Shown here piece after piece: positions 1-7,396 of a stretch of 7,659 bases of DNA. Below the pieces are notes generated by a model, which saw only the letters and a list, made by a program, of their open reading frames with translations, was not told the origin of the DNA and made no database searches. The DNA lies in the NCBI GenBank assembly GCA_015494775.1, contig WGAP01000005.1, positions 1 through 7,659 on the forward strand, in the 5' to 3' direction. Each line of letters starts with the position of its first letter. Within the stretch, counting starts at the first letter, position 1. Origin of the DNA: Flavobacteriales bacterium (GTDB taxonomy: Bacteria; Bacteroidota; Bacteroidia; Flavobacteriales; Flavobacteriaceae). A program made the position numbers and the translations under genes.

Positions 1-1658
1 TAATTGCCGTTTTGGTCATACACATCGGTGGTAACCACTTGGATTGTTTGCTTAACGGCGGTGTTCCAAACGGTAAAACCGATGGGAAACTTGCCCCTTA
101 CATTGTCAAAAGTGTAGGCCGGCACCACAAAACCGCCCAAGTATTCGGCCAAAAAGAAATTACGGAACTTGCGGAAATTGGATCCGTTGACAAATTTCAG
201 CGTGGAAAATTGGGCCAAAACCGCGCCATTTAGTTGTTCATAAATGACCGCCATAAACAGGGCAAAAAATTCGTTGGATGCATTTCCTATTACCGGATTG
301 AGTTTTTGTTTTATCTTAAAATTGGTGGTAACGCCCGCTTTGTTTTTACCGGTGCCGGTTACGGTTTTGGCGGTGGTGGCTTCGGCGTAGGGCGGATTGA
401 TGTAAATCACCAATTTTTTCCGTTTTTCGGGGTCTTGAATAATTTCGAATAAGCTGTCGGGAATTTTTCCGCCTTGTGAAACGGGTTTAAATTCGTCGTT
501 CAGGAAATCGAACTGAAACACGTGGCTTTTCAAAAGATTGGCGCCGTGGTCGATGCGTTCGTGCATGACGTTAATGTCAGCCCGGTCGATGGTGCTGGCA
601 TAGATGTTGTATTTGTTGGTCAATCCGGCCAAAAGGTTTCCGGTTCCGGCGGCACAGTCCCAAATGTAGTATTCATCCTGCCAATTTTCGCCCAAAGTGT
701 CGGTCAGGTATTTTTGCGATAGTTCCACCCAAATGCGCGGCGTAAAAAAGGCGCCTTTACGTTCGCGAATATCTTGCGGGACCAACAAATCGCGCCGTTC
801 GATGATATAATCCTGAAATTCTTCGACCGGCGGCCGTTTATAAATTTTCCAAAAGTCGGTATAGATTTTTTTGTTTTTGATGGTGATGGCCGCATCGAAG
901 GCCAAACCGAGATTTTCTTTGGCGATTTTGTATTCCTGATTTTGAAAAACCACAAAAAGATTATCCTTTACACTGGTATCGTCATCAATATTTTGGGTGT
1001 TTTTGTCGTCCACAAAAAGGTCGGCCAAATAAAAATCACTATCCAGGATATTCCGTTTTTTCAGTTCTTCCCAATCGGTATTTATTATGGGTTTTACCAC
1101 TTCGAGCCAGCGCAGATAAATGGAAATAAAATTGTTTTTATCGATTTTGATTTTGCTTTTGGTGGTGGCTTTGGCAATGTTGTTTTTGATAAAACTTTGT
1201 AATTCCTTTTCGTCGCGTTCGTAATCAAAAACATAGGTTTTTTCCTTTAAAATACCTTCCACGCGGTCTTTGATCAGCTTGAATTCCTTGGTATTATGGT
1301 TGCTGGGAGCCACGTTCCAATTAAAATCGTTCAGGTAAAAAATATCTTGAACATTGACATAATCGATAAAAGCCATTTTCCGGTAATCAAACGCGCCGAG
1401 AAACGGTGGCGGCAGCGTTTTGTCGAACGTGCGGGCTTTGCCTATCGTGAGTATCAATTGAACAAACATTGCCGGAATATCGTAATCGCCTGTTTTGGCT
1501 TCGGCCCACAGCAAAGGTTTTTGTTCGTATAAATTTTTTTGTTTGGGATAAACCGTAAAATCGATGTTACCGATAATTTCGGTCGTATCGAAATCACGAA
1601 ACCAATCGGCGGCCACCTTGTTTTTCAGTTCTTCTTCCCTGATGTTTTTGTATTTCAT
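1..1658 (-). CDS. Type IIG-like restriction-modification enzyme (N6-adenine DNA methyltransferase), 3' part cut off by the window edge
   Basis: The frame is open from ATG at 1658 to the left edge (552 codons, no stop), with an in-frame TAA just upstream, so the start is well fixed. Methyltransferase signatures seen in order are RKGAFFTP (residues 300-307, the motif X region that precedes the core), DCAAGTGN (334-341, motif I, S-adenosylmethionine binding) and NPPY (421-424, motif IV, catalytic for adenine-N6 or cytosine-N4 methylation). The RKGAFFTP-NPPY combination is typical of adenine methylases. Near the N-terminus D33 and E53-A-K55, within a hydrophobic LLWAEAK strand, resemble a PD-(D/E)xK nuclease site. 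An N-terminal nuclease fused to a methylase is the plan of type IIG enzymes, which cut and modify DNA from one chain; the target-recognition part would lie beyond the edge. The nuclease assignment is inferred, and a solitary methylase is the alternative. The gene follows the sugar cluster after 104 bases and is AT-richer than it, hinting at transfer. Confidence 0.85.
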   Translation of the reverse strand, partial: MKYKNIREEELKNKVAADWFRDFDTTEIIGNIDFTVYPKQKNLYEQKPLLWAEAKTGDYDIPAMFVQLILTIGKARTFDKTLPPPFLGAFDYRKMAFIDYVNVQDIFYLNDFNWNVAPSNHNTKEFKLIKDRVEGILKEKTYVFDYERDEKELQSFIKNNIAKATTKSKIKIDKNNFISIYLRWLEVVKPIINTDWEELKKRNILDSDFYLADLFVDDKNTQNIDDDTSVKDNLFVVFQNQEYKIAKENLGLAFDAAITIKNKKIYTDFWKIYKRPPVEEFQDYIIERRDLLVPQDIRERKGAFFTPRIWVELSQKYLTDTLGENWQDEYYIWDCAAGTGNLLAGLTNKYNIYASTIDRADINVMHERIDHGANLLKSHVFQFDFLNDEFKPVSQGGKIPDSLFEIIQDPEKRKKLVIYINPPYAEATTAKTVTGTGKNKAGVTTNFKIKQKLNPVIGNASNEFFALFMAVIYEQLNGAVLAQFSTLKFVNGSNFRKFRNFFLAEYLGGFVVPAYTFDNVRGKFPIGFTVWNTAVKQTIQVVTTDVYDQNGN

Positions 1659-1712
1659 TTCGGGTTATGCCAAATATTCCAAGCAAAGATTGCCCGGAAG
1701 TTTATTGATTAT

Positions 1713-1744
1713 CAAAAATAAACATTTTTCCGTAAGCCGGCCAA
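1713..1744 (-). promoter_or_regulatory. Candidate Bacteroidetes-type promoter for the restriction-modification gene
   Basis: On the minus strand TATTTTTG (1720 to 1713) matches the -7 consensus TAnnTTTG, and a TTG (1744 to 1742) lies 21 bases upstream as a possible -33 element. Transcription would start near 1706, giving a leader of roughly 48 bases before ATG 1658. The element suggests the gene can be expressed separately from the sugar operon. It is short and in AT-rich sequence, so chance is possible. Confidence 0.4.
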
Positions 1745-1752
1745 GGCGGCGG
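1735..1752 (-). terminator. Weak hairpin after the dehydratase gene, possible terminator
   Basis: About 11 bases past the dehydratase stop, the minus strand reads GCCGCCTTGGCCGGC, which can fold with four outer pairs (GCCG/CGGC), a C-C mismatch and a small loop. A run of T appears only some 15 bases later, so this is a poor intrinsic terminator. It is the only candidate structure in the gap between the sugar operon and the methylase gene, and it overlaps the proposed -33 element. Confidence 0.2.
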
Positions 1753-1762
1753 ATTTCCAATT

Positions 1763-3673
1763 TCACAAAACCTTTTGCCCTTGGTATTCAGGAATAATAT
1801 CGCCCAGCAATTCCATCAAAACTTTACGGTCGGTCCAGTCGGCTTGTTCCAGCAGGCGGAGTTTTTTATTAAACTCGGCACAATCCAGCGGCGATAATTT
1901 GGAAATATAAAGTTTTTCGTGGGCCGTGCGTTCCACTTTTTCGGCCGAAGTGAGCAGTTCCTCGTATTTTTTCTCGCCCGGCCGCAGTCCGATAAACCGG
2001 ATTTTGATGTCTTCGGGATAGCGTTTGCCGGCCAAGCGAATCATTTTGACGGCCAAGTCGAAAATGCGCACCGGTTCGCCCATGTCGAACACAAAAATTT
2101 TTCCGCCCGAACCGTCCTCGGCGGCTTTGAGCACCAAGTGGGCCGCTTCGGGAATGGTCATAAAATAGCGCGTAATCTCGGGGTCGGTAACGGTAACGGG
2201 GCCGCCGTTTTGGATTTGTTTTTTGAACAAATGAATGACCGAGCCGTTGGAGCCCAACACATTGCCGAAGCGCGTTACGATAAATTGCGTGCCCGCGGTT
2301 TGTTCCTGCATACAGCGGGCCAAGAGTTCGGCGATGCGTTTGGTGGCGCCCATAATATTGGTGGGATTAACGGCCTTGTCAGTGGAAATTTGGATGAATT
2401 TTTCCACGCCGGTTTCCACGGCTGCAAGCATCAGGTTGCGCGTGGCAAACACATTGACCAAAATACCGTAGTAGGGTTCCTCTTCGATTACGGGCACGTG
2501 CTTGTAGGCCGCCGCGTGGAACACATAATGCGGACGATGCGTTTCCAAAATGCGGCGGATAAAATCCGTGTCGGTAATATCGGCCAGGACGGTTTCGAAG
2601 CGCTCGAATCCTTCGGCAAGCAAATCGGTTTTGAGCGTATAAAGCGGCGTTTCGGCCTGGTCCAAAATCAGGAGTTTGGCGGGATGGTAATGAATGATTT
2701 GGCGCACCAAGGCACTGCCGATAGAGCCGGCGCCGCCCGTAACCAGCACCGTTTTTCCGTCCAGCATTTCCCGGATGCCGTGGTCCTCGAAACGAATGGG
2801 CTTGCGCGAAAGCAATGCCTCCATATCCAAGGATTGCCACTGCTCGATGTTCAAAGCGTTTTCCAGCCATTTTTCCACCGGCGGAAGGGTTTTGATTTGC
2901 ACGCCGGCCGACACAAAAACGTCCAATTCCTTCAAGGTGCGCAATGGGTTGGACACGTTGTTGGTGAGCAGGAGCAGGTCGATGTTTTTCTTGGTCAGCC
3001 ATTGTTCCGAAATGCTTTTGCAGGAATAAACCGACACGCCTTGGATGCGTTGGCGTCGGGCGTCTTGGTCCGGCGGCCGGATAAAACCTTCGACCAAAAA
3101 TTTGTATTTATCGTTATTACGTAAAAATTCGAGCAAGCTAATGGCGTTGTTATCCGTTCCGTAAATAAGCACCTTGTAGGGTTTTTGGGCTTGGCGCAGG
3201 ATTTTGTAGTAGTAGGATTTGTAAAACATCCTGGCGGCAATCATAAAAATACTTGCCAGCACGAAATACATAAAACTGATCGAGTAGGGAAAATTGAGAA
3301 ATTCGACCGAATGCGTAAAGCGTGCATACCAAGTGCCCAAAAGCATCAAGCCGGCCGTAAATCCGTTGGACAGAATGATGATGCGAATATCTTCGGCGCC
3401 CGTATGGCGAACTACGCCGCGATAGGGTTTGAAAATCAGGAAAGAAATAATGGCAAACAAAACCACCCACGGCAATTGTCCGGCCATTTTGTTCCAGGGG
3501 AAAAACATGTCGAAATTAAACCGCACCCAGTAGGTAAACACAAAGGCCAGGGTAATCAAGGACAAGTCGATAAGAAAAATCACCCAACGCGGCGACGAAC
3601 GCATCAAAAAATCCCGGATTTTGGTCCAGAAAGGAAAATACAGGGAGGATATGTCAGGTTCTTTCGGGCTCAT
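1763..3673 (-). CDS. Membrane-anchored nucleotide-sugar 4,6-dehydratase (CapD/FlaA1/WbpM-type polysaccharide biosynthesis protein)
   Basis: This 636-residue protein has the full plan of large inner-membrane dehydratases that turn UDP-GlcNAc-like sugars into 4-keto-6-deoxy intermediates for O-antigen, capsule or glycan linkage sugars. Four hydrophobic segments lie at about 29-48, 68-82, 97-114 and 131-147. A first Rossmann-like region follows at about 167-185 (VLIYGTDNNA). Then comes the extended SDR domain with TGGAGSIG (312-319) for NAD(P) binding, FHAAAYKHVP (about 385-394) and the active-site stretch IST...NIMGATKR. S430, M441 and K445 form an S-M-K set; methionine in place of the usual tyrosine is characteristic of the WbpM-type large dehydratases. 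ATG 3673 is preferred because the longer frame begins with TTG at 3703. It overlaps the preceding transferase gene by 20 bases and is last in the operon. UDP-GlcNAc is the likely but unproven substrate. Confidence 0.93.
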   Translation of the reverse strand: MSPKEPDISSLYFPFWTKIRDFLMRSSPRWVIFLIDLSLITLAFVFTYWVRFNFDMFFPWNKMAGQLPWVVLFAIISFLIFKPYRGVVRHTGAEDIRIIILSNGFTAGLMLLGTWYARFTHSVEFLNFPYSISFMYFVLASIFMIAARMFYKSYYYKILRQAQKPYKVLIYGTDNNAISLLEFLRNNDKYKFLVEGFIRPPDQDARRQRIQGVSVYSCKSISEQWLTKKNIDLLLLTNNVSNPLRTLKELDVFVSAGVQIKTLPPVEKWLENALNIEQWQSLDMEALLSRKPIRFEDHGIREMLDGKTVLVTGGAGSIGSALVRQIIHYHPAKLLILDQAETPLYTLKTDLLAEGFERFETVLADITDTDFIRRILETHRPHYVFHAAAYKHVPVIEEEPYYGILVNVFATRNLMLAAVETGVEKFIQISTDKAVNPTNIMGATKRIAELLARCMQEQTAGTQFIVTRFGNVLGSNGSVIHLFKKQIQNGGPVTVTDPEITRYFMTIPEAAHLVLKAAEDGSGGKIFVFDMGEPVRIFDLAVKMIRLAGKRYPEDIKIRFIGLRPGEKKYEELLTSAEKVERTAHEKLYISKLSPLDCAEFNKKLRLLEQADWTDRKVLMELLGDIIPEYQGQKVL

Positions 3674-4643
3674 GCCGTTGGATAAGCAAATATGATACCA
3701 CAAAGATAAACATTGCGCCGAATAGCATCATCCATTGTTCGAAAACGGATTTTTCCCAACAACGACATGCTATCATTACATAATTGATAATTGCTTGAAA
3801 CAATGCATAAAAAGCCGCTGCCGTCAGGTGTTTCCAATGCCAGCGGTCCACCATTTTTTGATAAACATGCCAGCGGTGGGCCTTGAAGATATTTTGCCCG
3901 TGCCAAAGCCGGCGTATGATGGTCATGGCGCTGTCGGTGCCGTAAAGGAGCACCAAAAGGAGCAAAACGGGTGCGCGTAGGTGCACCATAAATTTAGCCA
4001 AACCGAACAGGAAAAAAGCGGCCAAAGCCATGGTGCCCGTATCGCCCGAAAACATCAAGGCGTGCCGGCGAAAATTAAAATACCCGAAAGCCAGCACCGA
4101 AAGGCCCGCAATGGCCGTCCACCGGCTGTCCAAAAGATGCACTTGACCGTCGAGCAGGGCCAAACTTGCCAGCAAAACCAACGAATACAGTCCCGTAATG
4201 CCGTTGATACCGTCCATAAAGTTAAAGGCATTCACAAATCCCAAGGCCACAATCACGGCCAAAATTTTGATGCCCCAATGAAAATCCGCCGCAAAAAGGC
4301 CGGCATCCTGCAAAATCATCAAAACGGCTAACAACTGAACGGGAAAACGAACGCCGGGCGAAAGATTTTTCCGGTCATCAAGCCAGCCGGTTAAGCTCAG
4401 CAACAGGAATCCGGCCAAAAACCACGGATATTGGGGAAAAACAAAGGCCGCATAACCTGCCAAAACCCCCAGAAAAAACAAAATGCCCCCGCCGCGCACC
4501 GTAGGCGTGTGATGGGAACTGCGCCGGGTGGGAATGTCCAAAATTTTTTTTCGCGAAGCAAAGGCGTAATACCAACGCCCCGTGACCCAAAAGGCCAGTA
4601 AAATCAGTAGCGAGTAAAATATTATTTCAAGATGTTTTTCCAT
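3654..4643 (-). CDS. Undecaprenyl-phosphate sugar-1-phosphate transferase (MraY/WecA/WbpL family, polysaccharide initiation)
   Basis: The 329-residue polytopic membrane protein matches the polyprenyl-phosphate HexNAc-1-phosphate transferase family (usual length about 320-370). Visible signatures are RGGG (50-53) after an N-terminal membrane segment, the aspartate pair D89-D90 in GWLDDRKNLSP, the core NAFNFMDGIN (138-147) with D144, SGDTGTM (199-205), and HRWHVYQ (256-262), the family's cytoplasmic HRxHxYQ signature. The enzyme would move a sugar phosphate from a UDP-sugar to undecaprenyl phosphate at the inner membrane, starting each repeat unit. The preference for QuiNAc/FucNAc-type sugars over GlcNAc is suggested by the adjacent 4,6-dehydratase, as in WbpL/WbpM pairs, but is inferred. 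ATG 4643 is chosen because it begins exactly at the family N-terminus; the frame continues upstream over the glycosyltransferase gene but that part is Arg/Ser-rich shadow sequence. It overlaps the preceding gene by 22 bases. Confidence 0.93.
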   Translation of the reverse strand: MEKHLEIIFYSLLILLAFWVTGRWYYAFASRKKILDIPTRRSSHHTPTVRGGGILFFLGVLAGYAAFVFPQYPWFLAGFLLLSLTGWLDDRKNLSPGVRFPVQLLAVLMILQDAGLFAADFHWGIKILAVIVALGFVNAFNFMDGINGITGLYSLVLLASLALLDGQVHLLDSRWTAIAGLSVLAFGYFNFRRHALMFSGDTGTMALAAFFLFGLAKFMVHLRAPVLLLLVLLYGTDSAMTIIRRLWHGQNIFKAHRWHVYQKMVDRWHWKHLTAAAFYALFQAIINYVMIACRCWEKSVFEQWMMLFGAMFIFVVSYLLIQRHEPERT

Positions 4644-5632
4644 TGCAAAAGCACTTTTTTCCCGTCGAATTGTTCGACTTTGCGGCGCGCATTGGCGGCG
4701 ATTTTTCCGGCCAGGCCGGGATTTTCGACATAATGCACAATGGCCTCGGCCATAGCTTCGGGATTGTTCAAATCCACAAGCAATCCGTCGTGTTCGTGTT
4801 GTATTAAATCGGGCAGACCACCCGCCCGCGTGCTCACCACGGGCAGCCCTAAGGCCATGGCTTCCATTACGCTCACCGGCGTATTGTCCACATCGGTGGT
4901 GTTGATAAAAATATCGTAATCTTCCGAAAGCCGGTGCCATTCGCTTTGCTCCAAGGCGCCGGTAAAAATCACGTCATTTTTCACATTCAATTTTTCGGCC
5001 AAACACCGGGCGTCTTCCATACTGCCGTCCTTGTCGGGCCCCACCATACACAGCCGGGTGTCGGGATATTGTTTTTTGAGCCGATGCAAAACCTTAACGG
5101 CATTGCAGGGCCGGTAATGGCGGGCAAAGGCACGCACCCAAAGCAAGCGCGGCCGGAATTGTTTCCGTTCCTTGAACAGATACCTGTCCAAAACCAACGT
5201 GTTGGGAATAAATTCCACCCCGAAACCCGCCTTGCGAAAAATGCGTAACAAATAAGGCGAAGGCGCCACATTCCGGTAAGCCCGGGCAAAAATCATGCGC
5301 GAAAGTAATGGATTTTTTTCCAATCGTTCCGGCAAATTTCCTCCGCGCAGAATCGGGATGTATTTTTTATTCCCAAGGCGTAAAAACTGGCTGATAATTA
5401 AGGCATAATAAAAATTTTGCGTGCTATACGTATCTATCAGAAAATATTGGGCGTTCCAATGACGCACTACGGTGTATAGCATATCGGCCATGCGGAGCAG
5501 TTTGTTTTTTTTGTCCGAAACCGAAATGACCTCATAGCCGGATTTGCGTAGCAAATCCGTTACGATTTCATGTGATGTCCGGTAGCGGGTTTTTCCCGCC
5601 AAATCATTCCCGATGTAAACGATTTTCGTCAT
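4622..5632 (-). CDS. GT4-like (GT-B fold) glycosyltransferase
   Basis: The 336-residue soluble or peripheral protein resembles family-4 glycosyltransferases of polysaccharide clusters. The N-terminal half is poorly conserved, with a short glycine-containing strand (IVYIGNDLAGKTRY, 4-17) and an RGGNLPER segment (96-103). The C-terminal donor-binding domain is typical: LLWVRAFARHYRP (163-175), LCMVGPDKDG (194-203), VIFTGALEQSEWHRLSEDYDIFINT (221-245), then NTPVSVMEAMALGLPVVST (250-268) with E257 and AGGLPDLI (270-277). The upstream acid of the E-x7-E pair is D249, a common variant in this family. It would transfer one sugar from a nucleotide sugar to the lipid-linked acceptor at the cytoplasmic face. 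Donor and acceptor cannot be told. ATG 5632 starts the canonical MTKIVYIG strand; the gene overlaps the preceding ligase-family gene by 29 bases and the next gene by 22. Confidence 0.92.
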   Translation of the reverse strand: MTKIVYIGNDLAGKTRYRTSHEIVTDLLRKSGYEVISVSDKKNKLLRMADMLYTVVRHWNAQYFLIDTYSTQNFYYALIISQFLRLGNKKYIPILRGGNLPERLEKNPLLSRMIFARAYRNVAPSPYLLRIFRKAGFGVEFIPNTLVLDRYLFKERKQFRPRLLWVRAFARHYRPCNAVKVLHRLKKQYPDTRLCMVGPDKDGSMEDARCLAEKLNVKNDVIFTGALEQSEWHRLSEDYDIFINTTDVDNTPVSVMEAMALGLPVVSTRAGGLPDLIQHEHDGLLVDLNNPEAMAEAIVHYVENPGLAGKIAANARRKVEQFDGKKVLLQWKNILK

Positions 5633-6944
5633 ACTGCATGATTAAGAGCGAAAAAGCATAGAGCACCGCCGGTGCCACCAGGCGCATGGCCGAGTGGAAT
5701 ATGGTGAGTAACCAAAAGGCAAAGAACGGATAAAAAAACAAATTGTTCTTCCGCACCGCCCCTTGCATCAAGGGAACGAAAAACAGCAGGAAGAGCGCTA
5801 GCAATCCGAACATGCCGTGTTCGGCCAAAAGTCGCGAAACTTCGTTGTGCGAAGCCATTTTTACGCCGAATTCCATAGTGCGTTGCACTTTGGCCCGCCC
5901 CACGCCCGCACCGAAAAGCGGATGCTCGATAAAATCCTTGATTTCGATCAGGAACAATTCCAAGCGCCCCGAAGTAATGTCGGTTTTCTTTTCTCCCGCC
6001 GTGTTCAATCCCGCAAAACGATTATAGAGCATGCCGCCCGTGATTTCCAAAGCCAAATAATAAGCCAAACCCAAAACCACCGCCGACACGAATAATCCGC
6101 GAATGTTTTTACTCCTGAAAAACCGGTAATCGCTCCACCAACCGACCATCAGGAAAATAACCACCATGGCTATGCCCGTAATGGTGCCGCCACGCGAAAA
6201 GGTCAGAAAGGCACGGTAGGTTATCAATATCAGCAGGAACAGATAAACGCTTTTGTCCAAAAAATTTTCCGACAACAGGAACAACACAAACGAAGCGAAA
6301 ATCCCCAACCCCAAAATGGTGGCCACTTGGTTGGGCCCGAATCCGCCCGAAGTGGCAAAATTGGCCGTTGTGCGGAAAACAATGTCCCGCAAATCGGGCG
6401 TTTTGACGATGATGTAAAAGGTGGTGGTAACAATGGGCAACAACATGATCCACAGCAGCCGCCTGAAATCCCGCAAGTGCATTCGCAACCCGGCCAAGGC
6501 CAGGGCGCCCAGCCCCAACGCCAAAGGCCCGGCGATGTTAAACAAAATATCCTTGCGCAAATCAATATGCACGTAGGACGGATCCTGCGCCTCGTTCCAC
6601 CACGTATATAACACGCCCGGAATAATCAGCAGGATGTAAATCAGGTAAGGAACCGACCGCCAACGTAAGCCCGTTCGCACAATGATGCCCGCAAACAGCA
6701 GCATGGCCAGGTATTTGTGCGATTCGTAGAAAAACAAACCGCGACTCATACGCGTAAACACCTCGGCGCCGGTAACATAGGCCGCGCTAAAAACCAAAGT
6801 TTTCCAATCCCGCGCCAGGATCACCAGCACCACCACGCCCAAAATCAAACTCCAAGCGTAAATTTTGGCCAAAACGGGCACATACGCCGCCGCTATACCC
6901 AGGGCCGCATGCAAGCCGATCCACCAATAGCTGCGCCACCTCAT
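5604..6944 (-). CDS. O-antigen ligase / polymerase (WaaL/Wzy_C-type) membrane protein
   Basis: This 446-residue protein has about a dozen hydrophobic segments spread along its length and the conserved features of the O-antigen ligase-like superfamily. These are GGFGPNQVA (200-208), RAFLTFSRGG (244-253) ending a membrane helix, and a large loop with SGRLELF (325-331) and HPLFGAGVG (341-349), then SHNEVSRLLAEHG (365-377). The arginine of SRGG (R251) and the histidine of SHNE (H366) fall where family members have key residues. The protein would act on the periplasmic side, either joining lipid-linked polysaccharide to an acceptor or polymerising repeat units; sequence alone does not separate these roles. 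ATG 6944 is chosen because the upstream in-frame alternative (6965) is TTG and lies inside the proposed -7 promoter element. The gene is the first of the visible operon. Confidence 0.88.
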   Translation of the reverse strand: MRWRSYWWIGLHAALGIAAAYVPVLAKIYAWSLILGVVVLVILARDWKTLVFSAAYVTGAEVFTRMSRGLFFYESHKYLAMLLFAGIIVRTGLRWRSVPYLIYILLIIPGVLYTWWNEAQDPSYVHIDLRKDILFNIAGPLALGLGALALAGLRMHLRDFRRLLWIMLLPIVTTTFYIIVKTPDLRDIVFRTTANFATSGGFGPNQVATILGLGIFASFVLFLLSENFLDKSVYLFLLILITYRAFLTFSRGGTITGIAMVVIFLMVGWWSDYRFFRSKNIRGLFVSAVVLGLAYYLALEITGGMLYNRFAGLNTAGEKKTDITSGRLELFLIEIKDFIEHPLFGAGVGRAKVQRTMEFGVKMASHNEVSRLLAEHGMFGLLALFLLFFVPLMQGAVRKNNLFFYPFFAFWLLTIFHSAMRLVAPAVLYAFSLLIMQYDENRLHRE

Positions 6945-6962
6945 ACCGTTGTCGATTGCTAA

Positions 6963-6970
6963 CAAAGTTA
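6963..6970 (-). promoter_or_regulatory. Candidate -7 promoter element of the polysaccharide operon
   Basis: On the minus strand TAACTTTG is an exact match to the Bacteroidetes -7 consensus TAnnTTTG, just ahead of ATG 6944. Transcription would begin near 6957, leaving only about 12 bases of leader. No good TTTG/TTG was found 19-21 bases upstream, so the -33 element is weak or absent. If real, it makes the TTG at 6965 unusable as a start. Confidence 0.4.
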
Positions 6971-7055
6971 ATCCAAATCCCGCAAAGCCCGGTTACTTGT
7001 CGTTTTTCGGGCGTTTGGGAATGATTAGGGCGCCCGGCCGCTCTCATTCATGCAG

Positions 7056-7089
7056 GCCGCCGGCTTTCGTCTTCGGCTCATCCGGCGGC
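7056..7089. repeat. GC-rich inverted repeat, 8-base arms
   Basis: GCCGCCGG (7056-7063) and its exact complement CCGGCGGC (7082-7089) flank an 18-base spacer. A similar ATTCATG stretch occurs just outside each arm in the same orientation (about 7046-7052 and 7092-7098), so the block mixes inverted and direct repetition. It is part of the GC-rich block upstream of the operon. Confidence 0.5.
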
Positions 7090-7151
7090 GCATTCATGAG
7101 GCGCCCGCCGGGCTGTCCGCTCATATTCGCCTTGGCGGATGCCGTGGTTTT

Positions 7152-7180
7152 GCGCGGGCGCGCGGCACGCGCGCCCGCGC
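7152..7180. repeat. Perfect 13-base inverted repeat, extreme GC hairpin
   Basis: GCGCGGGCGCGCG (7152-7164) pairs exactly with 7168-7180 around the three-base centre GCA. All 13 pairs are G-C, so the fold would be very stable as RNA or extruded DNA. There is no T run after it on either strand, so it does not look like a normal terminator. Confidence 0.75.
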
Positions 7181-7275
7181 CCGCCCGTGCGTGGGGCTTC
7201 CTCCGGTCGCCTCGGCCGGGCGGAAAACCATCGGCACCGCCGGCGGCTCATACCGCTCCCATCCCTGGCGCAAAT

Positions 7276-7309
7276 TTAGTTTTGAGTTTTTAGTTCTTAG
7301 TTTTGAGTT
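7276..7309. repeat. T-rich direct repeat (TTAGTTTTGAGTT twice, period 21)
   Basis: TTAGTTTTGAGTT occurs at 7276-7288 and 7297-7309, separated by the related TTTTAGTTC. Read on the minus strand it gives KNSKLRTKNSKL-like peptides, a pattern I recall from spurious small ORFs in Bacteroidetes genomes. It borders the GC-rich block abruptly. Confidence 0.55.
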
Positions 7310-7350
7310 GATTTTTATCGAAGCAACCGGCACTCAGGCACTTGTTTGTA

Positions 7351-7396
7351 GGTCATTGAGTGATTTTTGCATAGCAAAAATCGTATCGAAATGACC
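7351..7396 (+). repeat. Nested inverted repeat element, copy A (AT-rich hairpin core)
   Basis: The outer arms GGTCATT (7351-7357) and AATGACC (7390-7396) are exact complements. Inside them GATTTTTGC (7362-7370) and GCAAAAATC (7374-7382) form a second perfect stem around ATA. The two stems are separated by GAGT on one side and GTATCGA on the other. The whole could fold as a two-level hairpin and resembles a palindromic intergenic element. Confidence 0.65.

Noticed and set aside
774..1202. A plus-strand 142-residue frame rich in Phe and Ile
   Set aside because: It is antisense to the methylase gene, whose frame is continuous and carries motifs X, I and IV.
1526..1545. A7 homopolymer in the methylase gene as a phase-variation switch
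   Set aside because: Seven bases is short for slippage control and similar runs are scattered through this AT-rich gene, with the frame intact across all of them.
1919..3124. A 401-residue open frame on the plus strand
   Set aside because: It lies wholly opposite the dehydratase gene, has no recognisable motif, and is rich in His/Arg/Gln as expected for an antisense shadow of a strongly conserved protein.
4644..4940. A 99-residue N-terminal extension of the sugar-phosphate transferase
   Set aside because: The extension lies inside the glycosyltransferase gene in another frame and is Arg/Ser/Gly-rich; the family N-terminus begins at the ATG at 4643.
7050..7394. Plus-strand frame rich in Arg, Ala, Pro and Gly
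   Set aside because: Its composition simply reflects the GC-rich hairpin block, and it runs on into the T-rich repeat.
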